Shown here: in pieces, positions 7,607-16,447 of the stretch
How positions within the stretch are numbered: the stretch's first letter is position 1
How the letters are laid out: each line of letters starts with the position of its first letter
Source: Pseudodesulfovibrio sp.
GTDB lineage: Bacteria; Desulfobacterota; Desulfovibrionia; Desulfovibrionales; Desulfovibrionaceae
Length of the DNA: 64,000 nucleotides
Assembly: GCA_016744135.1 (NCBI GenBank)
Contig: JADGEX010000002.1
Location: forward strand, 682,001 to 746,000
Direction: 5' to 3'
Program-made: the position numbers and the translations under genes
Notes under the pieces: generated by a model
What the model was told of the DNA's origin: nothing
Seen by the model: only the letters and a program-made list of their open reading frames with translations
Databases searched by the model: none

Positions 7607-8080
7607 ATGAATAACAGAAAAATCGACAAATTGGACTTGGAAATCCTGAACATACTTCAGGCTGACGGTAAGGTTTCCAACGCGGAAATCGCTCGAAAGG
7701 TAGGCAAGGCACCGTCTGCCGTGCTTGAGCGTGTACGTAAGCTCAAAAAGAGCGGTATCATCGAGGGATATGAGTGTATTGTCAGTCATAAGTCTCTTGG
7801 TCGAGGGCTGACAGCATTTACTTCCATACGAGTGGAAGAGGGTGTGGGAGCCACAGAGGTGGGGCAGAAGCTTGCCGAGTTTCCCGAAGTGCTTGAGGTT
7901 CATTATACTGCTGGTCGCGATTCCTATCTGGTCAAGGTCCGTGTTGAGGACACTGAGGCGTTACAGGCGACGCTGGCAAAATTCGGAACTATCGGGCCTG
8001 TGCGTGACACCAACTCAACTATCGTATTGACCACGGTCAAGGAGTCCCGCGTTATTCCACTTCCCCTTGAAAACGACTAA
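7607..8080 (+). CDS. Lrp/AsnC-family regulator upstream of putA
   Basis: A 157-residue Lrp/AsnC protein. The N-terminal winged helix-turn-helix covers about residues 5-60 (DKLDLEILNILQADGKVSNAEIARKVG, then SAVLERVRKLKKSGII). The C-terminal RAM effector-binding domain covers about 70-150, with VLEVHYTAGRDSYLVKVRVED. Lrp-type regulators placed next to proline catabolic genes commonly activate them in response to proline; the 17-base gap to putA makes that role likely here. The start has no Shine-Dalgarno sequence and probably coincides with the transcription start, suggesting a leaderless message. It should not be confused with the related siroheme decarboxylase subunit at 15740. Confidence 0.88.
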   Translation: MNNRKIDKLDLEILNILQADGKVSNAEIARKVGKAPSAVLERVRKLKKSGIIEGYECIVSHKSLGRGLTAFTSIRVEEGVGATEVGQKLAEFPEVLEVHYTAGRDSYLVKVRVEDTEALQATLAKFGTIGPVRDTNSTIVLTTVKESRVIPLPLEND

Positions 8081-8097
8081 CCTTCGAGGAGCCACAG

Positions 8098-11000
8098 ATG
8101 ACAGTAAGTATTTCCTCCCTGGACCCGCAGATTATTTCTCGGGGCAGGGAGTTTTTTGCATCCATTTCCGGTGAATCCCCTTCGGTTTTCAATAAAGGCT
8201 GGTGGACTGGAAAGGTCATGGATTGGGCCATGAAGAACGAGGATTTCAAGGTCCAGATGTTTCGTTTTGTGGATGTACTGCCATATCTTAATACTTCCGA
8301 ATCATTGTCCCGGCATATCGAAGAATATTTTTCCGGCGAGGACTCTAATATCCCGGATGTTCTCAAATGGGGTGCCACCAAGACCAAGATTGGTGGAGGA
8401 TTGGTCGCCAAGGTCCTGAACAGGACTATTCGTTCCAACATTGAGTCCATGGCCCGTCAGTTCATCATTGGTCAGGTCTCCAAGGAAGCGGTCAAAGGGA
8501 TCAGAAAACTCCGCAAGGACGGTTTTGCCTTTGTTCTCGATTTGCTTGGCGAAGCGACTGTGTCCGAAGTCGAGTCTGATGTGTATCGTGATGGATACCT
8601 CGAAGTTCTGGAAGCTATTCAGAAGGAACTCGGCAAGTGGAAGCCGCTTGATGGTGGGGCCAACGATCTCGATTGGGGGCATGCCCCCAAGGTCAATGTG
8701 GCCGTGAAGCCGTCCGCTTTTTATTCTCAGTCCAAACCAGTGGACCTTGAGGGTACGGTGGTGGGCATGATGTCCCGTATTGAACCCATCTATAAGAAGA
8801 CTATGGAAATGGGTGGGTTCATGTGTATTGATATGGAATCCCTCAAGTACAAGGAAGCCACGGTCGAGTTGTTCAAGCGTTTGCGTCTTAAATATCCCGA
8901 CTATCCGCATCTCGGCATCGTGTTTCAGGCCTATCTGCGGAGTGTGGATGATGATGTCCGTCATTTACTTGAATGGGCGCATGCGCAGAATCTTCCGATT
9001 TCTATTCGTTTGGTCAAGGGAGCCTATTGGGATTACGAGACCGTCATGGCCAAGCAGAATGATTGGCCTGTACCGGTCTGGACGCATAAGCCTGAATCCG
9101 ACATGGCTTTTGAACGTGTTTCCAAGATGATTTTGGAGAACAGTGATATTTGTCACTTTGCTTGTGCCTCCCACAATATCCGTACGATTTCTGCTGTCAT
9201 GGAGACAGCCTCGGCATTGAATGTGCCTGAGGAACGGTATGAGTTTCAGGTGCTCTACGGTATGGCCGAACCAGTGCGCAAAGGCCTCAGGAATGTTGCC
9301 AAGCGTGTTCGATTGTATTGTCCGTACGGTGATTTATTGCCGGGTATGGCTTATCTTGTTCGTCGTCTGCTTGAAAACACGGCAAACGAATCGTTTTTGA
9401 AACAGACTTTTGCCGATGAAGCGGACATGGATCACCTTTTGGAGAATCCAGAAGCGACGTTGAAACGTCAGCTTGACAGTCGGTGTGCTCCGAAAGAAGA
9501 AAAGCAGATTGGCCCGTCTCGTTTTGTAAATTTTCCGGTGGCTGATTTCACCATCGAGGCAGAGCGTAATGCGTTTCCGGATTCCATTGCCACGGTGCGT
9601 GCGCGCATGGGCGGTGAAGTTCCGTTGTTTATCAATGGGAAGGATGTCGTGACGAGCGACAGGCTGGAATCCTATAATCCGGCTGATCCGTCAGAGATTG
9701 TTGGTTCAGTCTGTCAGGCTGGTGTCACCGAAGTGGACATCGCTATCGAAGCCGCGTCCGACGCCTATTTGTCATGGCGAGACGTGGCACCGGAAAAACG
9801 TGCAGAAGTTTTGTTCAAGGCTGCGCAATATCTTAAAGATACAATTCATGAGTTGTGCGCTCTTCAGGTTTTGGAAGTGGGAAAGCAGTGGGATCAAGCG
9901 CACGCCGATGTGTCTGAGGCCATTGATTTTCTTGAATACTACGCACGAGAAATGATTCGATTCGGTAAACCGCGTCGCATGGGACGGGCTCCCGGCGAAA
10001 TGAGCCAGCTCTTTTATCAGGGCAAGGGCGTCGCCGCTGTTATTGCACCATGGAATTTCCCGTTGGCTATTTCCGTGGGCATGGTGTCTGCTGCTATCGC
10101 TTCCGGGTGTTCAGTTGTTTATAAACCCGCAGGTATTTCCTCCTGTGTGGGGCATAATTTGGTTGAAATGTGGAAAGCCGCAGGTTTGCCGGATGGCGTA
10201 TTCAACTACTGCCCCGGTCGTGGGTCGGTTATGGGTGACCATCTTGTGGATCACCCAGACGTTTCCGTCATCGCCTTTACTGGTTCCATGGAAGTGGGGC
10301 TACGTATTCAGGAGCGCGCCGCCAAGGTTCAGCCCGGACAGCAACAGTGTAAACGGGTTATCGCTGAGATGGGCGGCAAGAATGGAACCATTATCGACGA
10401 TGATGCCGATCTCGACGAAGCTGTGCTCGGCGTACTGTATGCCGCATTCGGTTTCCAAGGCCAGAAGTGCTCGGCTTGCTCTCGGGTTATTGTACTTGAT
10501 TCCATTTATGATCGTTTCATTGAGCGACTTACCGAGGCTGCCAAGTCAGTCAAGCTCGGTCCATCCGAGAATCCGGCCAATTACATGGGGCCGGTGGCGG
10601 ATAAGGCAGCACAGGAAAATGTGTTGCGGTACATCAGGGTCGCAGAGGAAGAAGGCAATGTGTTGGTCAAGCGCGAAGTCTCCGATGATCTCAAGGCTAC
10701 CGGAGGTTGTTATGTCCCGTTGACCATTGTGGACGGTATCACCAAGGATCACCGTATTGCGCAGGAAGAGGTCTTTGGGCCGGTCCTGTCAGTCATGCGT
10801 GCCAAGAATATGGATGAGGCTCTTGATATTGCCAACTCCACCAGGTTCGCTCTGACCGGTGCTATCTACACACGCAGTCCGGCCAATTTGGAACGTGCTT
10901 CCAGAGAGTTTCGTGTGGGCAATCTGTACCTGAACAAGCCATCGGTTGGCGCGCTCGTCGAGCGACATGCCTTTGGTGGATTCAAGATGTCAGGCGTTGG

Positions 11001-11118
11001 TTCCAAGGCTGGCGGCCCTGATTATTTGCTTCAGTTCATGGACCCGCGTCTGGTTTGCGAAAATACCATGCGCCGAGGATTTGCTCCCATTGAAGAGGAT
11101 GATGAGTGGATTAGCTAA
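8098..11118 (+). CDS. putA: Bifunctional proline dehydrogenase / glutamate semialdehyde (P5C) dehydrogenase PutA
   Basis: A 1006-residue enzyme that oxidises proline to glutamate in two steps. The FAD-dependent proline dehydrogenase barrel spans about residues 110-450 and ends in the typical YLVRRLLENTANESFL. The NAD-dependent aldehyde dehydrogenase spans about 510-990, with FTGSMEVG, EMGGKNGTII and the catalytic Cys near 791 in FGFQGQKCSACSR. It lacks the DNA-binding N-terminal ribbon-helix-helix of the longer E. coli PutA (about 1320 residues), so regulation likely falls to the adjacent Lrp protein. A GGAG site precedes the ATG by 6 bases, and a strong terminator follows. Confidence 0.95.
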   Translation: MTVSISSLDPQIISRGREFFASISGESPSVFNKGWWTGKVMDWAMKNEDFKVQMFRFVDVLPYLNTSESLSRHIEEYFSGEDSNIPDVLKWGATKTKIGGGLVAKVLNRTIRSNIESMARQFIIGQVSKEAVKGIRKLRKDGFAFVLDLLGEATVSEVESDVYRDGYLEVLEAIQKELGKWKPLDGGANDLDWGHAPKVNVAVKPSAFYSQSKPVDLEGTVVGMMSRIEPIYKKTMEMGGFMCIDMESLKYKEATVELFKRLRLKYPDYPHLGIVFQAYLRSVDDDVRHLLEWAHAQNLPISIRLVKGAYWDYETVMAKQNDWPVPVWTHKPESDMAFERVSKMILENSDICHFACASHNIRTISAVMETASALNVPEERYEFQVLYGMAEPVRKGLRNVAKRVRLYCPYGDLLPGMAYLVRRLLENTANESFLKQTFADEADMDHLLENPEATLKRQLDSRCAPKEEKQIGPSRFVNFPVADFTIEAERNAFPDSIATVRARMGGEVPLFINGKDVVTSDRLESYNPADPSEIVGSVCQAGVTEVDIAIEAASDAYLSWRDVAPEKRAEVLFKAAQYLKDTIHELCALQVLEVGKQWDQAHADVSEAIDFLEYYAREMIRFGKPRRMGRAPGEMSQLFYQGKGVAAVIAPWNFPLAISVGMVSAAIASGCSVVYKPAGISSCVGHNLVEMWKAAGLPDGVFNYCPGRGSVMGDHLVDHPDVSVIAFTGSMEVGLRIQERAAKVQPGQQQCKRVIAEMGGKNGTIIDDDADLDEAVLGVLYAAFGFQGQKCSACSRVIVLDSIYDRFIERLTEAAKSVKLGPSENPANYMGPVADKAAQENVLRYIRVAEEEGNVLVKREVSDDLKATGGCYVPLTIVDGITKDHRIAQEEVFGPVLSVMRAKNMDEALDIANSTRFALTGAIYTRSPANLERASREFRVGNLYLNKPSVGALVERHAFGGFKMSGVGSKAGGPDYLLQFMDPRLVCENTMRRGFAPIEEDDEWIS

Positions 11119-11139
11119 AGGGTTGTATTTTTAATGACT

Positions 11140-11172
11140 AAAAGCCCGGTAGACTGGATCTACCGGGCTTTT
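11140..11172. terminator. Terminator after putA
   Basis: A perfect 13-base stem (11140-11152 with 11160-11172; AAAAGCCCGGTAG) and a 7-base loop. The right arm ends in TTTT for the plus strand and the left arm gives TTTT for the minus strand, so it can also stop the convergent GNAT transcript. Confidence 0.85.
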
Positions 11173-11222
11173 CAAATTTACCGATCAGGTTCTGTAGCAG
11201 CGTGCTGCTATCGAAAGCCGTG

Positions 11223-11714
11223 CTACAGAGCCAATGCCATTTCGTGCCACTCTGCGCCACCATGGTCGGACTCGGAAATACCACTATCCGTGAATCCATG
11301 GCGGGAATAGTACGGAATAAGATCATCTTTGCACAGTAGCAGAACGCGCTTCTTGTCGAGCTTGTGTGATTGTTTGATAAATTCGACCATGAGTTGGTCT
11401 GCAATGCCACGATGCTGAAAGTCAGGTAGGACGGAAAGGGAAAAGATGACGATGTTCTTTCCATCCGGGTCGTGACCTATAAGCTGCTTGAATTCTTCGT
11501 CTGTAATGTCTTCTTTGTCTGTGGCGCCGGAGTTGACCTGCCCTACTATTTGGCCATCGAGTTCGGCCACGAGATAACCTTCAGGATACTCGTGAATCCG
11601 TTTTTCAATGGATGAGGTCAGAGCAGCTTCGGAGGCCGGGAAACAGTTGCATTCGACGGTGTGACAAGCTGTCAGGTCGTCAGGCTCAGCAAAACGGATG
11701 GTCAGATTCTTCAT
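11223..11714 (-). CDS. GNAT-family N-acetyltransferase
   Basis: A 163-residue single-domain GNAT acetyltransferase. The acetyl-CoA-binding motif A is visible as SLSVLPDFQHRGIADQLM (about residues 92-109), followed by LLLCKDDLIPYYSRHGF near the C-terminus. The order and the PEGYLVAELDGQIVGQ strand resemble the arylalkylamine (serotonin-like) N-acetyltransferase subgroup, but the substrate cannot be assigned. The gene begins 3 bases after the uup stop on the same strand and probably shares its transcript. Confidence 0.85.
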   Translation of the reverse strand: MKNLTIRFAEPDDLTACHTVECNCFPASEAALTSSIEKRIHEYPEGYLVAELDGQIVGQVNSGATDKEDITDEEFKQLIGHDPDGKNIVIFSLSVLPDFQHRGIADQLMVEFIKQSHKLDKKRVLLLCKDDLIPYYSRHGFTDSGISESDHGGAEWHEMALAL

Positions 11715-11717
11715 AGG

Positions 11718-13649
11718 TTAATCCAGTGTAACGCCTTCAAGGGCGGCTTCGAGTTCTTCCCAGGTTTCGTAGGCGACTTCAAGGTTTGCTTCGATAGTCT
11801 CAAGGCGTTCTTGGTCATCGGCCATTGCCTGGGGTGTGTTTTTGAAATAATCAGGCTGCGACATCTTTGTCTGCAAGTCGTCGAGCTCGGTTTCCAGCTT
11901 TTCAATGAGCGCGGGCATGGTCTTGAGTTGCTCTCGCTTTTTCTCCAATTCGAATTTTTCTTTGTAACTCAATTTCTGCTTTGCGGGTTTGGCCGTTTTT
12001 TGTGCAGATTTAGGCTTGCATGCTTTTGTTTGAGTAACAGGAACGTCCGGTCGTTGTCTGAGCCAGTCGTCATAGCCGCCTACGTATTCGGCGACCACGC
12101 CGTTGCCTTCAAATCCGATGCTTGATGTGACGACGTTGTTGAGGAAGGCGCGATCATGGCTGACCAGCAGCAGGGTGCCGGGATACTCCATGAGCAATTC
12201 CTCAAGAAGGTCGAGTGTCTCGGCATCAAGGTCGTTAGTCGGTTCATCCATGACCAAGACATTGGAGGGGCGGGTGAAGAGTCGGGCCAGAAGCAGCCGG
12301 TTGCGTTCTCCACCAGACAGGACTGACACAGGCACTTTGGACCTGTCAGGTGTGAACAGGAAATCCTTTAGGTGCGACATGACATGTCGCTGCTGGCCGT
12401 TAATGGTTACGAAGTCATTGCCATCTGCCACATTGTAACGAGCTGAGCGGGTCTCATCGAGCTGTTCACGGAGTTGGTCGAAATAATTGATTTGGAGATT
12501 GACGCCGCGCCGGATCGACCCGCTTTGTGGTTCAAGTTCGCCCAGCAGAACCTTGAGTAGGGTGGTTTTCCCAACGCCATTGGGACCAATGAGGCCGACC
12601 TTGTCCCCGCGCATAATGGCGGTCGAAAAATCTGAAATGAGTGGAGTCTCGTCGAATCCAAAACATAGGGAGTTGGCTTCCACGACCAGTTTACCGGTGC
12701 GTTCGGCTTCCTGGATAATCATATTTACGGTGCCAACGCGGTCCCGGCGAGCCTTGTGTTCTTCACGCATCTTCCGCAGGTCGCGGACTCGTCCCATATT
12801 ACGAGTGCGGCGAGCTTTGATACCCTGACGAATCCATGTTTCTTCTTCGGCCAATTTTCTGTCGAAATTATGATTCTGTTTGGCTTCGGCGTCGAGGGCC
12901 GCTTCTTTGCGTTGGAGATAGGTGGCGTAATTACATTCCCAATTATGGAGTTTGCCTCGGTCCAACTCCACAATGCGTGTCGCGACTTTTTTAAGGAAGG
13001 TACGGTCATGGGTGACGAAAAGCAGGGCCGTGGTTTGGCGCAGCAGGAAGTCTTCAAGCCAAGAAATGGAGTCGATATCCAAATGGTTTGTGGGCTCGTC
13101 AAGAATGAGCAGGTCCGGCCTGGAAACAAGTGCTCGAGCGAGCAGAGTACGACGTTTAGTGCCGCCGGACAGGGAAGAAAATCGTTCGTCGCCATTTAGT
13201 TTGAGATGGGACAATACGGTTTCGATAGTTTGGTGGTGCGGCCATCCACCGGCTTCTTCAAGCGCATGTTGTGCGTGCTCCAATTGAGCGACCAATTGGT
13301 TATTGTTGGAGTCTATGGTGTCAATCAATGCACTGGACGCCTCATGGTAGGCCGTCAGGTGTTCACCAACTTTGCCGAGCCCCTGCGCCGTGATATCATA
13401 GACCGTGCCTTTCAAATCTTGTGGGACTTCCTGTGGCAGCATGGCCACGCGGGAGCCTCGAGCATAATCAGCACTGCCTGAATCGGGACTGGTTACGCCT
13501 TCGATAATGGAGAGCAGGGTAGATTTTCCTTCCCCGTTTCTGCCGAGCAGGCAAACGCGCTCGCCCGGTTCGATCTGCATGGATACTTTGTCCAGCAGCA
13601 CCGTTCCGGTGAAATTGATTGATATGTCGCGCAGGGAAACAAGGGCCAT
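11718..13649 (-). CDS. uup: ABC-F ATPase Uup
   Basis: A 643-residue soluble protein with two ABC domains and no membrane segments. Walker A motifs are GRNGEGKSTLL and GPNGVGKTTLL, signatures are SLSGGTKRR and LSGGERNR, and Walker B motifs are LLILDEPTNHLD and VLVMDEPTNDLD. The linker between the domains is Arg/Lys-rich (about 270-320). The C-terminal ~90 residues are a charged coiled coil (KLSYKEKFELEKK onward) of the kind Uup uses for DNA or ribosome binding. ABC-F proteins act on the ribosome; Uup also affects precise transposon excision in E. coli. It precedes the GNAT gene and follows rpe, from which a terminator separates it. Confidence 0.92.
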   Translation of the reverse strand: MALVSLRDISINFTGTVLLDKVSMQIEPGERVCLLGRNGEGKSTLLSIIEGVTSPDSGSADYARGSRVAMLPQEVPQDLKGTVYDITAQGLGKVGEHLTAYHEASSALIDTIDSNNNQLVAQLEHAQHALEEAGGWPHHQTIETVLSHLKLNGDERFSSLSGGTKRRTLLARALVSRPDLLILDEPTNHLDIDSISWLEDFLLRQTTALLFVTHDRTFLKKVATRIVELDRGKLHNWECNYATYLQRKEAALDAEAKQNHNFDRKLAEEETWIRQGIKARRTRNMGRVRDLRKMREEHKARRDRVGTVNMIIQEAERTGKLVVEANSLCFGFDETPLISDFSTAIMRGDKVGLIGPNGVGKTTLLKVLLGELEPQSGSIRRGVNLQINYFDQLREQLDETRSARYNVADGNDFVTINGQQRHVMSHLKDFLFTPDRSKVPVSVLSGGERNRLLLARLFTRPSNVLVMDEPTNDLDAETLDLLEELLMEYPGTLLLVSHDRAFLNNVVTSSIGFEGNGVVAEYVGGYDDWLRQRPDVPVTQTKACKPKSAQKTAKPAKQKLSYKEKFELEKKREQLKTMPALIEKLETELDDLQTKMSQPDYFKNTPQAMADDQERLETIEANLEVAYETWEELEAALEGVTLD

Positions 13650-13664
13650 AATACCTGTCCATTG

Positions 13665-13690
13665 AAAAGGGGGCTGATGGATCAGCCCCC
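13665..13690 (-). terminator. Terminator after rpe
   Basis: A GC-rich hairpin (GGGGGCTGA with TCAGCCCCC, 13669-13690) lies between the rpe stop and the uup start. On the minus strand it is followed by TTTT, so it can end the rpe transcript. Confidence 0.7.
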
Positions 13691-13715
13691 GGAATTGTTA
13701 CCATCAGATGCTGTT

Positions 13716-14366
13716 TTACTTGCAGATGTCCTGAAATGCCTGATGCCGTTCGCCATAAGGTGGGTAGCCGAAGAATGCGGAACCGGAAACCAGAACGTCT
13801 ACACCGGCTTCGGTCAATTCACGAGCATTTTCCAGAGTCACGCCGCCGTCGATCTGGATGAGTGTTTCGGCACCGGCTTCGTCGATCATGCCACGGAGTT
13901 CGCGGACTTTGTCTTTGCAGAAGGGGATGAACTTTTGACCACCAAAGCCCGGATTCACAGACATGATCAATACCATGTACAATTGTGGGATAAGGTATTT
14001 GATTGTTTCAAGCGGTGTGTGCGGATTAAGGGCCACTGCCGGCTTGGCACCGGTTTCAGCAATTTGAGCACAGACACGTTCAAGGTGGTCACATGTTTCG
14101 GCATGGACGCAAATGAGGTCAGCACCCGCATCGGCAAAATTTTGAACGTAACGTCCTGGATCTTCAATCATCAGATGGCAGTCGAAAAAAAGGTCTGATT
14201 TTTTGCGCATGGCCTTGATGATAGGGGGGCCAAAGGTGATATTGGGGACAAAGCAACCGTCCATGATATCAAGGTGGACCCACTTGAGGCCAGCATCTTT
14301 CAGGGCTTTCAGTTCGGATTCCATGTTCGTAAAATCCGAGGAAAGCATCGAGGGTGATAAAATCAT
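13716..14366 (-). CDS. rpe: Ribulose-phosphate 3-epimerase
   Basis: A 216-residue TIM-barrel enzyme that interconverts ribulose 5-phosphate and xylulose 5-phosphate in the pentose phosphate pathway. Family motifs are LSPSMLSSDF at the start, HLDIMDGCFVPNITFGP with the metal-binding His and Asp, FFDCHLMIEDP, VNPGFGGQKF, and IQIDGGVTLEN with the second catalytic Asp. Length matches the family (210-225). The ATG at 14366 (MILSPSM) has GGAG 8 bases before it; the frame continues 46 codons upstream without family similarity. It is divergent from the solute-binding protein gene at 14514. Confidence 0.95.
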   Translation of the reverse strand: MILSPSMLSSDFTNMESELKALKDAGLKWVHLDIMDGCFVPNITFGPPIIKAMRKKSDLFFDCHLMIEDPGRYVQNFADAGADLICVHAETCDHLERVCAQIAETGAKPAVALNPHTPLETIKYLIPQLYMVLIMSVNPGFGGQKFIPFCKDKVRELRGMIDEAGAETLIQIDGGVTLENARELTEAGVDVLVSGSAFFGYPPYGERHQAFQDICK

Positions 14367-14513
14367 CTGTTCAACTCCACTTGATCGATTTTGATAGGGG
14401 GATGTGTACCCGCTCCTGTGTCGGACTGCAAGTTTTTCAACGGCAAGAGAGTGCTGCCTTTGTGAAAATGGATATAACGATCTGGTGAGGTCTGAATAAA
14501 TCATGTATGTTTA

Positions 14514-15338
14514 ATGAAATTTAAAATTGTTGCCCAGGTAGTTATGCGAGTTTTTATTTTTTATTTTTTGATAGTATTTATTTGTGTAGGTTTGTCGTCA
14601 GTATGTCATGCTGATGATATTTCTTTTTATATGGGAGAAGTTTATCCACTGAATTATGTGGCGGAAGATGAACTTCGGACCGGGGCGGTGGTGGAAATTG
14701 TCTCTACAATTATGCGTGAGACGGGGCAGAATGTAAATCCTCGGAATATCAGGGTCATCAATTGGGCACGTTCATTGTACGACGTCGCGACATATCCGAA
14801 TACGGCTATTTTTTCAGTTGCACGAACTTCAGAACGGGACAAAAAATACAAATGGGTAGGACCTATTGCCGAGTTGAACATTGGATTGATTGCTAAAAAA
14901 GCAGACAATATCATCATCGAAAATGAACAGGATGTCGGTAAATATAAGATCGGTATTGTTCGGGGGAGTGCCCCGGAACATATTTTAATCAGTAAATATG
15001 GCATGAAAGCTTCACAATTGAACCAACTGAAAGATGATTTAACACAGTTCAAGATGTTGGATGCAGACAGAGTCGATTTGATTACTCAGGCCGATACCTC
15101 CGCTTCCAGTGGTCTTCAACAAGCAGGGTTGGATCCGGGGCTTTTTGAGATGGTGTATGTCTTACAGCATGTCGATTTATATATTGCTTTCAATCCGAAG
15201 ACAGATGATATGCTGATTGAAAAGATTCAGAAGGCGCTTCTATCATTAAAAGAGAAATTGGCAAATGGTGTAAGTCGATATGACGAAATTATGAATTTAT
15301 ATTATGGCGAAAACCGAATCTCCATACGCAGTTATTGA
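14514..15338 (+). CDS. Periplasmic solute-binding protein (SBP_bac_3-like)
   Basis: A 274-residue protein with an N-terminal signal peptide; hydrophobic residues about 8-30 are followed by a likely cut after SVCHA at 33. The body, with FYMGEVYPLNYVAEDELRTGAVVEIV, NTAIFSVARTSERDKKYKWVGPI and YKIGIVRGSAPE, matches the family-3 extracellular solute-binding fold found in amino-acid ABC transporters and orphan sensory proteins. No permease or ATPase is adjacent, so it may be an orphan. The start is uncertain: no clear Shine-Dalgarno precedes 14514, and a second ATG at 14544 would still leave a signal peptide. The gene is noticeably AT-rich compared with its neighbours. Confidence 0.82.
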   Translation: MKFKIVAQVVMRVFIFYFLIVFICVGLSSVCHADDISFYMGEVYPLNYVAEDELRTGAVVEIVSTIMRETGQNVNPRNIRVINWARSLYDVATYPNTAIFSVARTSERDKKYKWVGPIAELNIGLIAKKADNIIIENEQDVGKYKIGIVRGSAPEHILISKYGMKASQLNQLKDDLTQFKMLDADRVDLITQADTSASSGLQQAGLDPGLFEMVYVLQHVDLYIAFNPKTDDMLIEKIQKALLSLKEKLANGVSRYDEIMNLYYGENRISIRSY

Positions 15339-15355
15339 GAGTCTCATATAAAAGG

Positions 15356-15391
15356 AAAACTCCCGCAATCATGTAGTTACGGGAGTTTTTT
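15356..15391 (+). terminator. Terminator after the solute-binding protein gene
   Basis: Stem AAAACTCCCG (15356-15365) pairs with CGGGAGTTTT (15380-15389), with a 14-base loop and a T-run. The T-run touches the stop codon of the convergent membrane-protein gene. Confidence 0.85.
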
Positions 15392-15716
15392 ATGGCTGGT
15401 TGTTAATTAGGCGGTCCGATGTGTATCCGAGGAGTCCGCCGAGAATCGTGGAAAAAATGATGATCGGGAAAACGGACATGGGTTCCCTTGGATAAGCGAG
15501 AACCGCTATGGGGATACCGGTGAGCAGGGCGATGAGCATTCCTGACGCCCAGCTTGTCAGAGGCAGGCGAGCATATGTGATAATGATGCCTAGGCCCAGC
15601 CAGTGAAGCAGTGCCGAGATATTCGCTTCCCAACTCAGTCCTTGAAAGACCATGGGGATGACATCAATGATGCCGGCAGCCAGCCCAAGCAGTAACGCCT
15701 TGAATATTTTATGCAT
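15390..15716 (-). CDS. Small integral membrane protein, unknown
   Basis: A 108-residue hydrophobic protein with about three to four membrane helices (roughly residues 5-25, 33-50, 58-77 and 82-100). The helices hold small-residue motifs such as LLLGLAAGIIDVIP and FSTILGGLLGY. No family was recognised. It lies 23 bases downstream of the siroheme decarboxylase subunit gene on the same strand and may be the last gene of that haem transcript; a role in haem handling cannot be claimed. Confidence 0.7.
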   Translation of the reverse strand: MHKIFKALLLGLAAGIIDVIPMVFQGLSWEANISALLHWLGLGIIITYARLPLTSWASGMLIALLTGIPIAVLAYPREPMSVFPIIIFSTILGGLLGYTSDRLINNQP

Positions 15717-15739
15717 GCACCCCTTTGCCAGTCTGAAGG

Positions 15740-16189
15740 CTATTTGTCCATTTTGAAGTCGACTTTGATCTTGAACAGTTTGTCAGCAGGCAGGTTGAGC
15801 ACCTTGATCCCCGTGGCTTTTGTGATGGATGCAAGGATGGATTCAACTGCGTCCATGTCCGGTGCAATCAGTGCGAACCAGATATTAAATTCGTTTTCGC
15901 GCAGATAGTTATGCGTGACGCCATCATGCTTATTCACTTCGGCAACAAACTCGTCAATTTTGTCTTCCGGGCATGACGCGGCACACAGTGTAGACTGCCA
16001 TCCCAGTGTGTTGGAATTGAAGTTGGCACCCATGCGGCGGATAACACCAGCCTTTTTCAAGTCGCGTACACGTTCCAGTACGTCAGATTCCGGCAGACCG
16101 ATTTGTTTGCCGACCTCTTCATACGGACGCGAGGTTAACGGGAAGTGAGACTGGATGATGTCGAGTATCTTTTTGTCGTAATTGTCCAT
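15740..16189 (-). CDS. ahbA: Siroheme decarboxylase subunit (AhbA/AhbB family)
   Basis: A 149-residue protein of the NirD/AhbA-B family, which has an Lrp-like helix-turn-helix plus RAM fold turned into an enzyme. Siroheme decarboxylase removes the C12 and C18 acetate carboxylates to give 12,18-didecarboxysiroheme, the first step of the alternative haem pathway. Family marks are FPLTSRPYEEVG, RRMGANFNSNTLGWQSTLC and GVTHNYLRENEFNIWF. AhbA and AhbB form a heterodimer; only one subunit is in the window. The A assignment is tentative and rests on position next to ahbD. The ATG at 16189 has GGAGG 6 bases upstream, and that GGAGG lies inside a repeated 12-mer preceded by a strong hairpin. Confidence 0.8.
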   Translation of the reverse strand: MDNYDKKILDIIQSHFPLTSRPYEEVGKQIGLPESDVLERVRDLKKAGVIRRMGANFNSNTLGWQSTLCAASCPEDKIDEFVAEVNKHDGVTHNYLRENEFNIWFALIAPDMDAVESILASITKATGIKVLNLPADKLFKIKVDFKMDK

Positions 16190-16194
16190 GTGAT

Positions 16195-16445
16195 GCCTCC
16201 GGCGGCTCAAGAACCTTTTGAAAAAGGTTCTTGAGAATCTCCAAAACTTTTTATCGCGCTTCGCGGGATCGTGCGATTTTTATTGTATTTCTCCGTAAGG
16301 AATCAAATCCTTTCCATGCATCCCTTACTTTCGCCCAAGGCGACCCAAAAAATTTGGGAAAATGAGGGGATGGAGGTCTGGGGGAAGGGGAGGAAATACC
16401 CCTTTTCAAAGAGTGTTTCCTCCCTTTCCCCCAGCCGTCGGAGGC
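16195..16445. repeat. Composite intergenic repeat between ahbD and ahbA, copy 1
   Basis: About 250 bases bounded by inverted 12-mers: GCCTCCGGCGGC at 16195-16206 and GCCGTCGGAGGC at 16434-16445 (11 of 12 match when inverted). Just inside the left end is a near-perfect 13-14 base hairpin, CTCAAGAACCTTTT with its complement (16206-16235). Just inside the right end is a 19-base stem (16378-16396 with 16416-16434, one G-T pair). The right part, about 16340-16445, recurs at 18721-18831 behind ahbC. It begins 3 bases after the ahbD stop and ends in the ahbA ribosome-binding site. No gene is seen within it. Confidence 0.75.
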
Positions 16446-16447
16446 TC

